Assembly: GCA_025331125.1 (NCBI GenBank)
Contig: JAOALB010000043.1
Span: forward strand, 1 to 64,000
From: Mycogone perniciosa
Lineage: Eukaryota > Ascomycota > Sordariomycetes > Hypocreales > Hypocreaceae
DNA: 64,000 nucleotides
Direction: 5' to 3'
Made by a program: the position numbers and the translations under genes. Under the pieces are notes generated by a model. That model had not been told where the DNA came from. It saw only the letters and a list, made by a program, of their open reading frames with translations, and did no database searches. Below are positions 22,975 to 33,125 of this stretch, one piece after another (the stretch's first letter is position 1; each line of letters begins with the position of its first letter).

Positions 22975-23666
22975 GCTGGGCAAAATTATGAAGACAGTGG
23001 CATGTTTCCGGGGGGGTGTTGGCGGTTCTCCGGGTGGAAGAAATGCTGGTGAAAAGAATATGCTTTGAATTCTTAGTTGTAGAGCTTTTGGGTTGACGCG
23101 CGCTGAAGAGCTGAACGATAATAGTTAGCACCTGTACGGAGTACCTTAGTAGGCCAGTGGAGATTTTAGTGGGACTTTATTAGGTGGGCCTCCACCATCT
23201 AATGTGTCTGAACTGATGGTGAGAATGAAATCACTAATACAACTCATAGGGGAACAAACCACAATTAAGTCAAAAAAAGAGAGAAGGAAAAAAAGTTGAT
23301 TCATTGATTTCCCCTTTAAATACAACAGACATCACATATCTATGGTGAAAGTCTTTTCATGTCATCTGAATAACATGGCTGACTGCCTACTATGTACCGA
23401 GACGCATCGATGCGAATCGCTTCGTCTATGACGTTGTGACCAACCAATTCCTAACGAGAGAACAAACCAACAGAATAATCAAGCCAATGCCTGCCTTTGT
23501 CGAAATCCCCATAAACTCCATGTATGTGCAATGCCTCACTCAAGTCCAACCATCTTCTTCTGCTGCAACTACCCTGGAATTAATGTGGGAGCCCCCCCAT
23601 GTCCAGCATGTGGCCCATCTTCTCAATCTGCGAAATCTGTCAGCCACCCAGGCCAATGAATGAATT
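22975..23666. other. Intergenic region between coilin-like gene and GTP cyclohydrolase II
   Basis: Contains the promoter of the coilin-like gene, a TACGGAGTA motif at 23135-23143, and the GTP cyclohydrolase 3' side. A short frame at 23436-23663 has no family motif and is not called. Confidence 0.45.
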
Positions 23667-24845
23667 TTAAATATCGAGGATGCCTCGTCTTACCTTTGTC
23701 TTCAGATAGCCCTCTACTTCCTGGCTGCGAAAGCCACCTTTGCCCTTCCATGATAAGGGCACCATGGCTACCCGCTCCTTGACGACAACCTCTCTGTTTG
23801 GTCCCTCAATGGCACGAATCTTGTCGGGGTTGTTCGTCAACAGTCGCACATCCTTCTGGCCCAAGTCCATCAGCATGGCAGTGGCCAATCCGTAGCTCCG
23901 AGCATCAGCGGGGTGGCGCAGTAACAGGTTCGCCTCGACGGTGTCGGATCCTAGATCCTGTAAGTTGTAGGCCTTGAGCTTCTCGCCCAGGCCAATTCCA
24001 CGGCCCTCCTGTCGTAGATAGATGATGATGCCTCCGGCGTGGTTACCCGGCAGAGCCATCAATCGCGCAGCCTCGTCAAGCTGCTCGCCGCAGTCGCACC
24101 GCGCGGACCAGGCGGTCTCTCCAGTGTAGCACTCCGAGTGTATTCGCACCAGCGGCGACTGTTCCGGTCGGTACTGTTCGTCGTGAACATGTGATGAGGC
24201 GCCCATGCCGCTGGTTGTGCGTCCCGGGTAGAGTCTGCCAGTGTATGCACCTCGGATCATGCGGTCCATCTCTGTCTCCCCCTCCCGGGGAGCATCTAGG
24301 CTCTGGCTCCGGATGTGATTTCCAAACACGATAGCCAAATGTTCCTTGTTATCAGCGTTGTTGGTGTAGAGGTGGAGGAACATCTCAGTCCCCGACACAG
24401 TGGGGATGCGGGCACGGACAACGCATTGGACCTCGGGTAACGTCTCGAGCAACTTCGGTCGCTTATTGCCACATCCGCCAGAGGGTATAGAGCTGTCGAC
24501 AGGGACGCCTCGAAGGCCAGCCGTGGTAGGAGTCTGCGTGCCCGGAGTAGCCGGAGGTGTGAAGGCGGGAGAGAGGAGCGATGGCGGGGGCGGTTGAGTC
24601 GCAGTGGGAGTTTCGGCACGGCCCGACGACAGCGACAGCGACAGCTCGTCTACATGGTCGTGACTATGGTCATGGCTATGGCTGCTGCGAGAGTCGCCGC
24701 CCTCAAATGCATCGACTGCAGCCGATCGCGGCGAGTAGAAGGACGGCAGCTGGGAGTTGTCGCCAGTGCCTGGTCTCGAATGCGACGTCATTTCGGCAAA
24801 GAGTTGCGCGGGGCGCAGAACCTCGGTTTCAATCGCTGAATGCAT
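23667..24845 (-). CDS. rib1: GTP cyclohydrolase II (riboflavin biosynthesis)
   Basis: Intronless, 392 residues. It opens the imidazole ring of GTP to give the pyrimidine precursor of riboflavin, the first committed step of the pathway in fungi. Catalytic core, residues about 220-370: RIHSECYTGE and SARCDCGEQLDEA supply the three zinc cysteines, YLRQEGRGIGL the active-site loop, DTVEANLLL and LLTNNPDKI the GTP-binding part. The first 140 residues are low-complexity with Ser/His (SHSHDHSHDH) and Pro/Thr runs, a fungal-style extension. The ATG at 24845 is the first in frame. It ends in VRRGILDI. Confidence 0.95.
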   Translation of the reverse strand: MHSAIETEVLRPAQLFAEMTSHSRPGTGDNSQLPSFYSPRSAAVDAFEGGDSRSSHSHDHSHDHVDELSLSLSSGRAETPTATQPPPPSLLSPAFTPPATPGTQTPTTAGLRGVPVDSSIPSGGCGNKRPKLLETLPEVQCVVRARIPTVSGTEMFLHLYTNNADNKEHLAIVFGNHIRSQSLDAPREGETEMDRMIRGAYTGRLYPGRTTSGMGASSHVHDEQYRPEQSPLVRIHSECYTGETAWSARCDCGEQLDEAARLMALPGNHAGGIIIYLRQEGRGIGLGEKLKAYNLQDLGSDTVEANLLLRHPADARSYGLATAMLMDLGQKDVRLLTNNPDKIRAIEGPNREVVVKERVAMVPLSWKGKGGFRSQEVEGYLKTKVRRGILDI

Positions 24846-25612
24846 TGGTTATTAAGGCGGGACCGACTGAGCAATTGAAGCAAATTGGACTGAAGACATG
24901 CAATGCAAACTTGAGGAAGAGAATGCGACCTACATTTGTATGGCCCGAGATAGATCAATCAGGTAGTACTGTTTGTATCAACAGCCGCGCGGGTGTGTTG
25001 CAAGTGATTATCAATCTTTGGGGGAATCGCATACATACGAATTACTAAGGCACAGTGGAAAGGCGGGGCGGGTACGGACCGAAGATTCGGACCCAGGCCG
25101 TGAAAGGCGGAATGAAAATGACATTTTGTTAGTACTACTCCGTACTCCGTACATACTTCGGCAAAAACCTGGGGATAGGAGTTAAAGCCTCTCTCTGCGC
25201 TCCAACGAGGACGAACAAACGGCCCGAGAACCGGGGCTGTGTGAATCGGCTTTGTCATTCTCACACAATCGATCATTATCAATCCGATCATCAATAGGGA
25301 TGTCACTTCCGCGCGGTTGATGCCATTCCTCAACAATCACCAACACTACCGACAAGCACGCTGTCATCAATGGCCTTACTTGTATTCGGGTAGTCAAGAC
25401 TTGTTCATGTTTAATCAGACGGCCATACTGTATTACCAGCTATGTATGAAGTACGAAGGTATCTATACGCTTTGACTTTTCCTCCCAAAAGAAAACAGTC
25501 CGCATCTCAAAACATCATTTCCCATGCACAACTCATTCATCTCATATCTCATATCTCATATGCACCGCCCTTCCACCCCCCTATACAAACTGCCGATTCT
25601 CAAACCCGCTGC
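24846..25612. other. Intergenic region upstream of GTP cyclohydrolase II
   Basis: Presumed promoter and the 3' region of the secreted-protein gene. A double TACTCCGTACTCCGTA motif lies at 25136-25151. No gene is supported. Confidence 0.45.
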
Positions 25613-26269
25613 TTACGGAGCATTGTAGGACTTGCCAGTTCCATACTGGATGTTGACGACATGCAGGCCCGTGGGAGTGTGGGGATCTCCCAACGTGTGA
25701 GGGCAAGTGGCTTGGTTGCTAACCTTCAGATCAAGCTTGCAAACCTCATCCCATCCATAATCGCAAGTAGAATCAAGCAGGTTGAGTAGTTGGTAGTTCT
25801 TGGCAACCCAGCTGTTGGGCTGTTTAAGGCAGGACGTGAGGTAGTTCATGCTGTTGGCCGCAGACAGGGGAAGCTTTCCACCCGGGAGCAAGTCTGCGCA
25901 CTCGCTGACGGCGACAAACTCATACTGCATCTGAATGCCGCCGCCCACATGAGGCTCGACGGTGGCAGACTTTCCGAAGCCAAGGTAGTTCCAGGCATCG
26001 TACGAGATGTCGTAGGCACCGCCAGACTGGTCGATCTTGAGAAGGTAGAGGCTTCGCCCAGCATTGGTGACCTTGACGCAGATGTTGTCGCAGTCAATGG
26101 CCGTGGGCCAGTAGGCAACCCGGTTGGTGTTGATCTTGCAACCTAGGACACCAATCGCGGAGGAGTACTGCTCGTGGGGAGTGATGCTTGTGGTCTGAGT
26201 ACGACGAACAGCAGCGGCCGAGACAGTGGTTGCAGAAGCAGCCAAGAGAGCGGATATTGAGAAAAACAT
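25613..26269 (-). CDS. Cysteine-rich secreted protein, possibly double-psi beta-barrel-like
   Basis: Intronless, 218 residues. Residues 1-18 or so (FFSISALLAASATTVSA) form a clear signal peptide. The mature part has eight cysteines (four possible disulfides) and conserved-looking blocks GVLGCKINTNRVAYWP, CDNICVKV, IDQSGGAYDISYDAWNYLGF and a C-terminal CDYGWDEVCKLDLKVSNQAT. The DQSGGAYDIS segment resembles barwin/expansin-type barrels, but this is weak. I recall such proteins as common, uncharacterised secreted proteins in Aspergillus and Hypocreales. A cell-wall or extracellular role is inference. The true start is the ATG at 26269; the frame upstream of it has no other ATG. Confidence 0.8.
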   Translation of the reverse strand: MFFSISALLAASATTVSAAAVRRTQTTSITPHEQYSSAIGVLGCKINTNRVAYWPTAIDCDNICVKVTNAGRSLYLLKIDQSGGAYDISYDAWNYLGFGKSATVEPHVGGGIQMQYEFVAVSECADLLPGGKLPLSAANSMNYLTSCLKQPNSWVAKNYQLLNLLDSTCDYGWDEVCKLDLKVSNQATCPHTLGDPHTPTGLHVVNIQYGTGKSYNAP

Positions 26270-28328
26270 CTTGGTGAATTTATTGGTCGGCAAGCCAAGT
26301 GTCTTGCAAAACAAGGAGTGCTTGTGGTCGATTCTGCTTATCGAGCCAACAAGTCGTTATAAGAAGTGGTATGAAGGGTACGTGCGCAAGGAAGTGAACA
26401 CGGAGTCGTCAGAATGAAGATGGTTGAATGGAAGTCCAAGGCCAAGAGATGAGAGTTGTCCTGGAGGTTGTGATGGGATCTCTTTCTCACAACGAGAGGA
26501 CGACAGTCATACTTATACTCAAGTTTACTCTCTCCCCAACACTCTATCCATGGATCTCAACGGTCGAAAGGACATACCTATGGCTCTATCCCTTCACCAA
26601 CCCATCGAATCACCAATTGTCAAGTTGTCAGTCCCCAGCCAGACGGCGACATATGGACGCCAAAGTGTCGTCTGCCCAATGAGACCTTGACCAGCATCAT
26701 CATCAGCGCCCGTTGGGTGACACCGATCCAATATTCTATTATCCTATTATCCATCCAGCACTCCTGGAGGTTGCCTGCTGGTCCCCATTATCGCAGCTTG
26801 TTTGTGCGGGTTTCCCAAGTGGGAAGAAGCAATGATTCGAGAGACAGACCCGCAGTCTTGCACCTGTCTAGACCAGGATGGGTTTGGGTTCAGGAACAAA
26901 CGATATACAAATGGCGGAATTCTCCATGCTTTTAGGAAGATGTTCCTTCCACTCTCAAATGCTACGAAGCTGCGACATTCGGGTTTGTGTCACCTTTTCG
27001 TCTCGTCTGATCAAAGAGTTGGAGACCAGCCTTTGACGTGGTTGGATTGTACTCCGTACAGTGTTGACGATTGACACAGACAATGTACGGTTTCCGCAAG
27101 TCGCTTGGATTAGATCAAGAGATAGTACTCCGTACTACTTGTACTCCGTACTATACTACTACTAATAGTCTCCGCATGGGAGCCCGGTTGTATAAAGAGA
27201 AAACACCCCACAGTACTCCATAATACGACTCCGTGCTTTTCGAAAATACGGTAGTACATGCGGATAATTCAAAGCACCTATCTTTACAATAAGTGGGTTA
27301 ATATTTGTTAGATGGACACGTAACGAATTATGTGGTCTCAATTACGAATAGTATTGCACATATTACTCATCAAGAAGTGTCAAGTTTTAAATTGAAGACT
27401 TACAACACTAATGGCAGAAACGGGCAAATATCCCACGTGGTGGCGTTCAGGTGCAAATGGCATCATGCTGGTGACAACCACCATGGGATCTTCTGTTTTT
27501 GTGATTTGTTGAATGAGATACTGTTTCCAAGCAGTATTGGATTTACTAGGATGCCATGCCGCTCCACGCGGCAAGCCTGCTTTTGTCAAATTCAGCACTA
27601 GTTAACATCCACGTTCTGGAAACATGCAAATTAGCAGTATTGCTGACATGCAGGGACCTACCATAGGCGGTATGCATGGTAGATACGAAGCAGTAGTATT
27701 TCGCAGTGCTCGTATTACTATTAGATTCGGATTCTCTTTGAGTCTAAGCTATCTCATCGTTTGACACAATGTCAAATCAATACACTCTGTTGAGGTTAGG
27801 ACCCTTCAAACATACAAGCCAATTCGTAAAGCCCTAAACACGAGCAAGTCAAGAAGAACCTATCAGGATTGGTAACAAGTGTGAAAAAGACAATGGATCC
27901 AAACAATTCCGAGTAACGAGCGAAATATAAGTGGTGGACATAGTATGCGTAGGTAGATTATAAGATTATAATTAGGAAAAGGGAACTAGAAGAAAGTGGA
28001 TAAGATCCAATGAGGTTTGAACTTGCGAACGGCGGTTGTCGCGGGTGCGATTTATTCAGATGAGACATGAAAAGAAGCTAGAGGCTAATGAAGTGGAAAC
28101 CTAGCAGAGCTGTTTTTTTTGTTGCGTATAGGGTAGGGTCGGTGAGTGAGTGAGTGAGTGAGTGAAGAGTGAAGAGTGAAGACTTGAGGCGACTCTAAGA
28201 CTCCAAGGTGAGCGGATAGCCCCACTATGCGATAATCGATAAGCATCCTGCTCAGAAAAAATTTCCCCAGTAGTGCACTTCTTTTACTGGTCAATCAATA
28301 TCAATCACCCTCCCAGAGCGCGACAAAG
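26270..28328. other. Intergenic region, about 2 kb without a supported gene
   Basis: Carries the promoters of the divergent secreted-protein gene and RPA43. TACTCCGTA motifs occur at 27050-27058 and as a cluster at 27125-27154. A TGAG microsatellite (28142-28165) lies just upstream of RPA43. Short open frames near 26424-27600 have no recognisable features. Confidence 0.5.
28142..28187. repeat. (TGAG)n followed by GAAGAGT repeat
   Basis: Six TGAG units, then three GAAGAGT-type units, about 140 bases upstream of the RPA43 start. Confidence 0.85.
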
Positions 28329-29711
28329 ATGGCCGCCGCCGCAATGGCATCAGCCGAGCCTGTGAGCTCGAAATCAGAAAAGAAGCACAAGAAAGACAAG
28401 TCATCAAAATCCGAAAAGAAGCGCGCGCGAGAAGAGGACATAGCGGCCGACACCGAGCGCAAACACAAAAAGTCCAAGAGCGTATCAACAGCGAAGATCA
28501 AGGCGGAGGAGAACGACAGTGTGCAATCGGAAGCAGAGGATTCCAATAACGACGTCGATGTGAAGCATCATCAGAAGAAGAAGGAGAAGAAGCTCAAGGA
28601 CGAGCAAAATGACGACACGGCTGCTGACGCCGAGGTGGTGAAGTCGGAAAAGAAGAAGCATAAGAAGAAGCAAAAAGACGCCAATGGCGACATTGCTTCA
28701 GAAGACGATATAGAGGCTGCCGCCGAAGAGAAGCCCAAGAAAAAGAAGTCGAAGAAGTACACCGACGAGGATGTCGAAACCCAAGTGCAACAGACCTCAA
28801 CAGACCATGACGACTCTTCGTCCGCCGATGCTGACGTCATGGATGTTGACGAACCCGCGCAATCAGCTTCTTCTAATATTTACCAACCACCAGATATCCC
28901 CGCCAATCCTCAATTTCCCTTTTACGCCCAAACCGTCTCTCTTTACGAGCCTATATACCCCATCGGCTGGGCCCAGCCAGTAACAAACTGCGAATACCAG
29001 CACCTACAGCACCTCAAGAACAAGTACGTTCCATCCTTGCGGGGCGTCTTGATGAACTACAAGAACGTGGCCCTTGGCGAGAACCCAGGCCGGAAAGGCG
29101 CTGCTACGGAAGACGAGGAGCCGAGCACCCTCAAGTCCTTCAACGAATATGCTGTTGGCTTTGGATGGATCACGGCTGATGTCGAGCTTTTTATCCCCAG
29201 CCGTGGCGCTTGGATGGAGGGCAGCGTCAACCTTCAGACCGAAGGCCATATTGGTGTCGTCTGCTTCGGAAAGTTTAACGCATCTATCGAGGCAAGGCGC
29301 CTGCCATCTGCTTGGAAATGGGTCTCGAACGAAGATCCCGAGGCGCAGGGCATGGAGGAGACGGCCTCGGTCATCACCGCTGATGACCACGGGGTGGTGC
29401 GACAGATCCACAGCACAGGTTTTTGGGTTGACGGTAGCGGCAAGAAAGTTAAGGGCAGGATCCGCTTCCGCATACGAAACTTTGATGTTGGCATCAATGG
29501 TGAGACTAGTTATCTCAGTCTGGAGGGCACCATGCTGGACAAGGAATCCGAGAAAAAGCTTGTTAAAGAGGAAGCCAGGATGGCGGCGACGAGGAAAGCA
29601 AAGAAGGGTTGGCGTAAGCCTGAGCGACGGAGAGCGCCTGAGTTCGCCATGACGAGATTTGCCGATGAGTCAGAGCAGACCGAGGGCCAAGCCACGGAAG
29701 ATCGAGAGTAA
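28329..29711 (+). CDS. rpa43: DNA-directed RNA polymerase I subunit RPA43
   Basis: Intronless, 460 residues. RPA43 with RPA14 forms the stalk of RNA polymerase I, contacts Rrn3 and acts in the nucleolus. Residues 1-175 are a lysine/glutamate-rich, nucleolar-type tail with repeated EKKHKK and KKKEKK blocks. The conserved part starts at about 180 (NIYQPPDIPANPQFPFYAQ, then VSLYEPIYPIGW), with LRGVLMNYKNVALGENPG, an OB-fold strand region WITADVELFIPSRGAWMEG, GHIGVVCFGKFNASIEARRLP, and KVKGRIRFRIRNFDVGING near residue 380. A basic tail follows. The order matches the Rpb7-like Tip plus OB domain of RPA43. The 3' end converges on the FHA gene 297 bases away. Confidence 0.92.
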   Translation: MAAAAMASAEPVSSKSEKKHKKDKSSKSEKKRAREEDIAADTERKHKKSKSVSTAKIKAEENDSVQSEAEDSNNDVDVKHHQKKKEKKLKDEQNDDTAADAEVVKSEKKKHKKKQKDANGDIASEDDIEAAAEEKPKKKKSKKYTDEDVETQVQQTSTDHDDSSSADADVMDVDEPAQSASSNIYQPPDIPANPQFPFYAQTVSLYEPIYPIGWAQPVTNCEYQHLQHLKNKYVPSLRGVLMNYKNVALGENPGRKGAATEDEEPSTLKSFNEYAVGFGWITADVELFIPSRGAWMEGSVNLQTEGHIGVVCFGKFNASIEARRLPSAWKWVSNEDPEAQGMEETASVITADDHGVVRQIHSTGFWVDGSGKKVKGRIRFRIRNFDVGINGETSYLSLEGTMLDKESEKKLVKEEARMAATRKAKKGWRKPERRRAPEFAMTRFADESEQTEGQATEDRE

Positions 29712-30008
29712 GAAGGGCGCTACGAGCCTGTTTAATGGAGCAAGCATGAAGTGGATGTGTTTGGGGGTTGAATAAGATACCTTCGTTGGATCATGGGGGT
29801 TGCTGTGAAAACTATCTATGGAGCGTTCTACATGATGGATTGAATTTATTCCAATGTTTACCACACCTGCCTGCGCCGTGCTCAAGAGCATACAATCTAA
29901 GCCCAGATCCAGACCCAAACCCAAACCCAAACCCCGAAACCCGAGACCAAAAATGCAAACCCAGATCGTCCCATTACAATACAAAGATGAGATGGATCGC
30001 CCATCAAG

Positions 30009-30755
30009 TCATGCCGATGCTTTCACCATCGGCTCCCATGGCCTTGCCAGATTCCATAGATACACCTCCCCTGTGGGTTCACTCCCCAAACTCTTGACGA
30101 CGATGCGTTGGAATAGCGGTGCAGAAGGGAGCAGGTGCGCCATTGGCGATACTGAGCTGTCAAGCCATGGAGCATCCTCATCTTCCCAATCCACCTGCTC
30201 ACAAAAGCTGTCGACTTTTGCTAGGTATGCATCCCGATCTGCAGAGTGGTCATTCACGACGACTTGAAACCGCACGCCTTGGATATCGATAGTGATGCGC
30301 TGGACCGTACTTGGAAAGTCGCGCGAGCATGCGCTGCTCAGGATCCATGAATAGTCCGTCTGATCCCCGCTGCTCTCCCAGTCGTACCACACCTGCGTGC
30401 CCCTTTCCGAGAAGTCATTCAGAACAAGCCTCGACTCGGCATCGAAGCTCAATTCGCAATGCTGAGCTGATATGCCAGGTATCGCTGGTAAGACGATGTC
30501 GCATGTCCGGGCGTCTGTGCCGATGATGAAACTCCCCGGGCACTTTGGTGGTTCGTCGAAAGATAGTTGCATGGCTCTTTGAGGCCTGCTGGCCGGGAAA
30601 CTAAGGTTTGGTAGACGGGAGGAGAGAAACGGCGTGAAGTTGGTGGAGAGGATGGTCCGGGAGGTGTTTTCGGGGAGAGTGGTGGCTTTGTCGGCCCAGG
30701 AGTTGCGAGCGGTTGGTATGAGCCAGGCGATGACGTCTTGTGAATGGCTCGACAT
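30009..30755 (-). CDS. FHA-domain protein ending at the start of an apparent kinase domain
   Basis: An open frame of 248 residues from an ATG at 30755. An FHA-like phosphothreonine-binding domain spans about residues 60-170: FIIGTDARTCDIVLP, ISAQHCELSF, and RLVLNDFSERGTQVW match the FHA pattern of G..., S..H and D..S.NGT-like loops. After an acidic linker the last 35 residues read RIVVKSLGSEPTGEVYLWN, then EPMVKAS, which resembles the glycine loop (GxxxxGxVY) and the VAIK lysine of a protein kinase. A stop follows immediately. No further kinase motif was found in the next 300 bases before RPA43. This is either a 3'-truncated FHA kinase or a short FHA protein whose tail imitates a kinase start. 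An upstream in-frame hydrophobic extension without support was not used. Confidence 0.7.
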   Translation of the reverse strand: MSSHSQDVIAWLIPTARNSWADKATTLPENTSRTILSTNFTPFLSSRLPNLSFPASRPQRAMQLSFDEPPKCPGSFIIGTDARTCDIVLPAIPGISAQHCELSFDAESRLVLNDFSERGTQVWYDWESSGDQTDYSWILSSACSRDFPSTVQRITIDIQGVRFQVVVNDHSADRDAYLAKVDSFCEQVDWEDEDAPWLDSSVSPMAHLLPSAPLFQRIVVKSLGSEPTGEVYLWNLARPWEPMVKASA

Positions 30756-30762
30756 GGCGTAG

Positions 30763-30787
30763 GAGAGATAGAGAGAGAGAGAGAGAG
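30763..30787. repeat. (GA)n microsatellite
   Basis: About 25 bases of GA just upstream of the FHA start codon, probably in the 5' leader. Confidence 0.8.
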
Positions 30788-31883
30788 CCTCTGTAAATAT
30801 TATGTAAAATAGAAAAGAAAGAAATAAAAAATTGTACAGTTGCAGTCTTGAAGAAGTAGTTGGGATAATCCAAGTCAGTGAGGTTGGTTGATATAGTAAG
30901 ACAAGGTTCTGAATGAAGGAGTGGATGAGCAAGGCAAAGAGGCGATTGCCGACTTGGAACGAGAGAAGTCGACAAGATTTTTGCTTGTCAAGATGCAGAT
31001 AATAGGTAGGGTATTTCTAATAACACAATGCGCTTGGGAGACGCAGAACAGGAAAAGGGTAGTTGATAGTCAGGCATTCTGTCCTACTAGTTATATACTC
31101 TAATTACATGATTGCTTTGCCACAATAGTGGTCGCGACGCGCGCGATGCGTTGGACTGTGATGCGTTGCGTGGACAACGCCCATTTTACCTAGTCGAGTG
31201 GGACGTCAGATGCGCGCTCGCGTCGCGAAAACACATGACCTTTTTAATGAACTACAAGTAGAAAGGAGCGGTGGGCTGTTGATTGATAGGGATTGATAGG
31301 GGAGGGGGAGGTTTCAAATGTGGCAAAAGCGTGAATGATTGTGGGAGTTTTGTGGTTGTGCGATTCACGGTCTGTGGGAGTGGCTGTGAGCCAATCGATC
31401 CTGGCGCGAAAGACACGTCTCTGAGTGAGCGCGTGGTAACATGCACGTCAGGCGTCGCGGGATGTCACGGTAGGCTGAGAGGTATGGTATGAAGAGGGTT
31501 TCATATGCGTGAAAGGGCTTGTGAATCATGGCTTTGAGTCGTCATCATCAACTGAGATGGCAACCTGTTTCAAGAGATGAACAAGATTGGAACATGTCAC
31601 AACAGTACAAGCCAAGAGAGTTGCTGTGAAGGACTTGGTTGGCATTGAGGGAATGACAAATAGTAACCAGTTGTCGCTCCGAAGAAGTCAGTTTCATCAT
31701 TGCCAACAGGATATCGTAGAGTACGGAGTAATACTAGAGCATTATGAGCTGCATTGCAGTAGTGAAGCTTCTGCCTGAATCGTCAGGCCCCCATCGTCAG
31801 CCCGGCCTTCACCCGAACAAGTACCTCGCGGCAACTCTGCACTTCCACCACGACATCATCGAAGGGCCAATTGAACCGCCAAA
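30788..31883. other. Divergent promoter region between FHA gene and NDUFB7
   Basis: About 1.1 kb with no gene. One TACGGAGTA motif near 31722. The gene on each side reads away from this region. Confidence 0.5.
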
Positions 31884-32314
31884 ATGGCTTCCGACGCAGC
31901 TACAGAGACGCGGCGTGAGTGACTATTCTCTGTATTTTGCCTTATCCGCTTTTCGACCGCTGACCCGTTCGCAGAGGCGACCCGCGAGGAGATGCGCGAT
32001 GCCCGTCTCCCCATCGCCTACAGAGACAGCTGCGCTCACCTCTTGATCCCGCTCAACAAGTGCCGAAGAGAGACGTGGTACGCTCCATGGAAGTGCTCAG
32101 TACGTTTTCCGCATCCCCGGCCATTTCGATAAGGCAGAAGGTTGTGAGGGGGGGACTGGGGGAAGAACAAAGGGCGAATTTGCTGACCGTTGGATCCGGG
32201 CCTCTCCAGGACGAGCGACACAGCTACGAAAAGTGCCAGTATGTCGAGTTCAAGAAGCGAGTGGCCAAGATGAACGAACTGCGGGAGTCGAAAGAGGGTG
32301 CGAGGAGCAACTGA
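31884..32314 (+). CDS. NADH:ubiquinone oxidoreductase subunit NDUFB7 (B18)
   Basis: Three exons (31884-31914, 31975-32099, 32210-32314; introns 60 and 110 nt) encode only 86 residues, a gene easily missed. It is an accessory subunit of mitochondrial complex I on the intermembrane-space side. The twin CX9C motifs are explicit: CAHLLIPLNKC, and CSDERHSYEKC formed across intron 2, the disulfide-bonded coiled-coil helix-coiled-coil helix fold. EMRDARLPIAYRDS before and CQYVEFKKRVAKM after match the family. The acceptor at 31974 is favoured over 31976 because only it keeps the frame. The length is close to other fungal B18 subunits. Confidence 0.93.
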
Positions 32315-32629
32315 AAGGACGGGACGATGTGTACATATTATTGCGTCAGGGAACGGAAATAGAGAAATGCGCACCCATGATTCGACGATGCACGTTGCCT
32401 AAAACGATCGGACGACAAATCTCAAGCCCCCAAGGCATGTCGAATTGCTTGCATGTGGTCCAGACCATCGAGTACTACCCATCAAGGCTCATTCAATAAC
32501 TTGCTCTTACCATCTAGCCCAGCCCATTTTGGTTTGCCGTCTGGTAGGTCCATCACTCGTCGTGGGTAGAAGAGATGACATCTAACCGTCGTCAAGTTTT
32601 CCCATTCAACCATGGGTCATCATTCCCAC
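32315..32629. other. Short convergent intergenic region
   Basis: 3' flanks of NDUFB7 (+) and the GFA gene (-). Nothing else seen. Confidence 0.5.
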
Positions 32630-33125
32630 TTACTGGACCTGGAAATTCCGCCGCTGCAACTCATTTTCGAGTGAGAGGAGTGTTGGAAAAAGCAATACCA
32701 TATTCCTCCCCTCATCCATAATGAGCGTTCCACAGTGAGAACAACCCACTTTACAAGGCAATTCATGTTTCGCGTCCTTTGATACAGAGTTATAAAAGCG
32801 GAGGCCTTCAATGCCATTCTCGAACGCTACATCTGACTTTTGGAATATAGCCGCCCATTGAAACGGAGCGCCTTGGCCACGGGTCAGCTGGACTGTGAAA
32901 CCACTATTTTGGAGACGCTATGGGAACACTGAGCCCACCGTGAATCACTTTGCAGTCATCGCAGTGACAGTACTTGGACGCGAGGGGCTTCTCTCTACTC
33001 AGCCAGAACTTGATGCGTCCGCAGTGGCATGAACCCTGGAGCTTCCGGTCAAACTGCTGATGCACTGAAGAGGGTTCATCTGGTTTCCGATACGGCGGTT
33101 GAGAGCACCATGTTTCGTCTGCCAT
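32630..33125 (-). CDS. GFA/CENP-V-type zinc-binding protein
   Basis: Two exons (33125-32939 and 32871-32630; 67-nt intron with a GTGGGC donor) encode 142 residues. The GFA domain binds zinc through paired cysteines and is best known from glutathione-dependent formaldehyde-activating enzymes, though most fungal members have unknown substrates. Motifs: GSCHCGRIKF (residues 31-40), YCHCDDCKVIHG (52-63, completed across the intron), APFQWAAIF right after the junction, and GCSHCGTLIMDEGRN near 111. The intron junction restores the usual HG/APFQW sequence. Catalytic activity is not implied. Confidence 0.88.

Noticed and set aside
29900..29945. CCAAACCC repeats resembling telomeric DNA
   Set aside because: The units are CCCAAA, not the fungal CCCTAA, and the run is short and degenerate between two genes.
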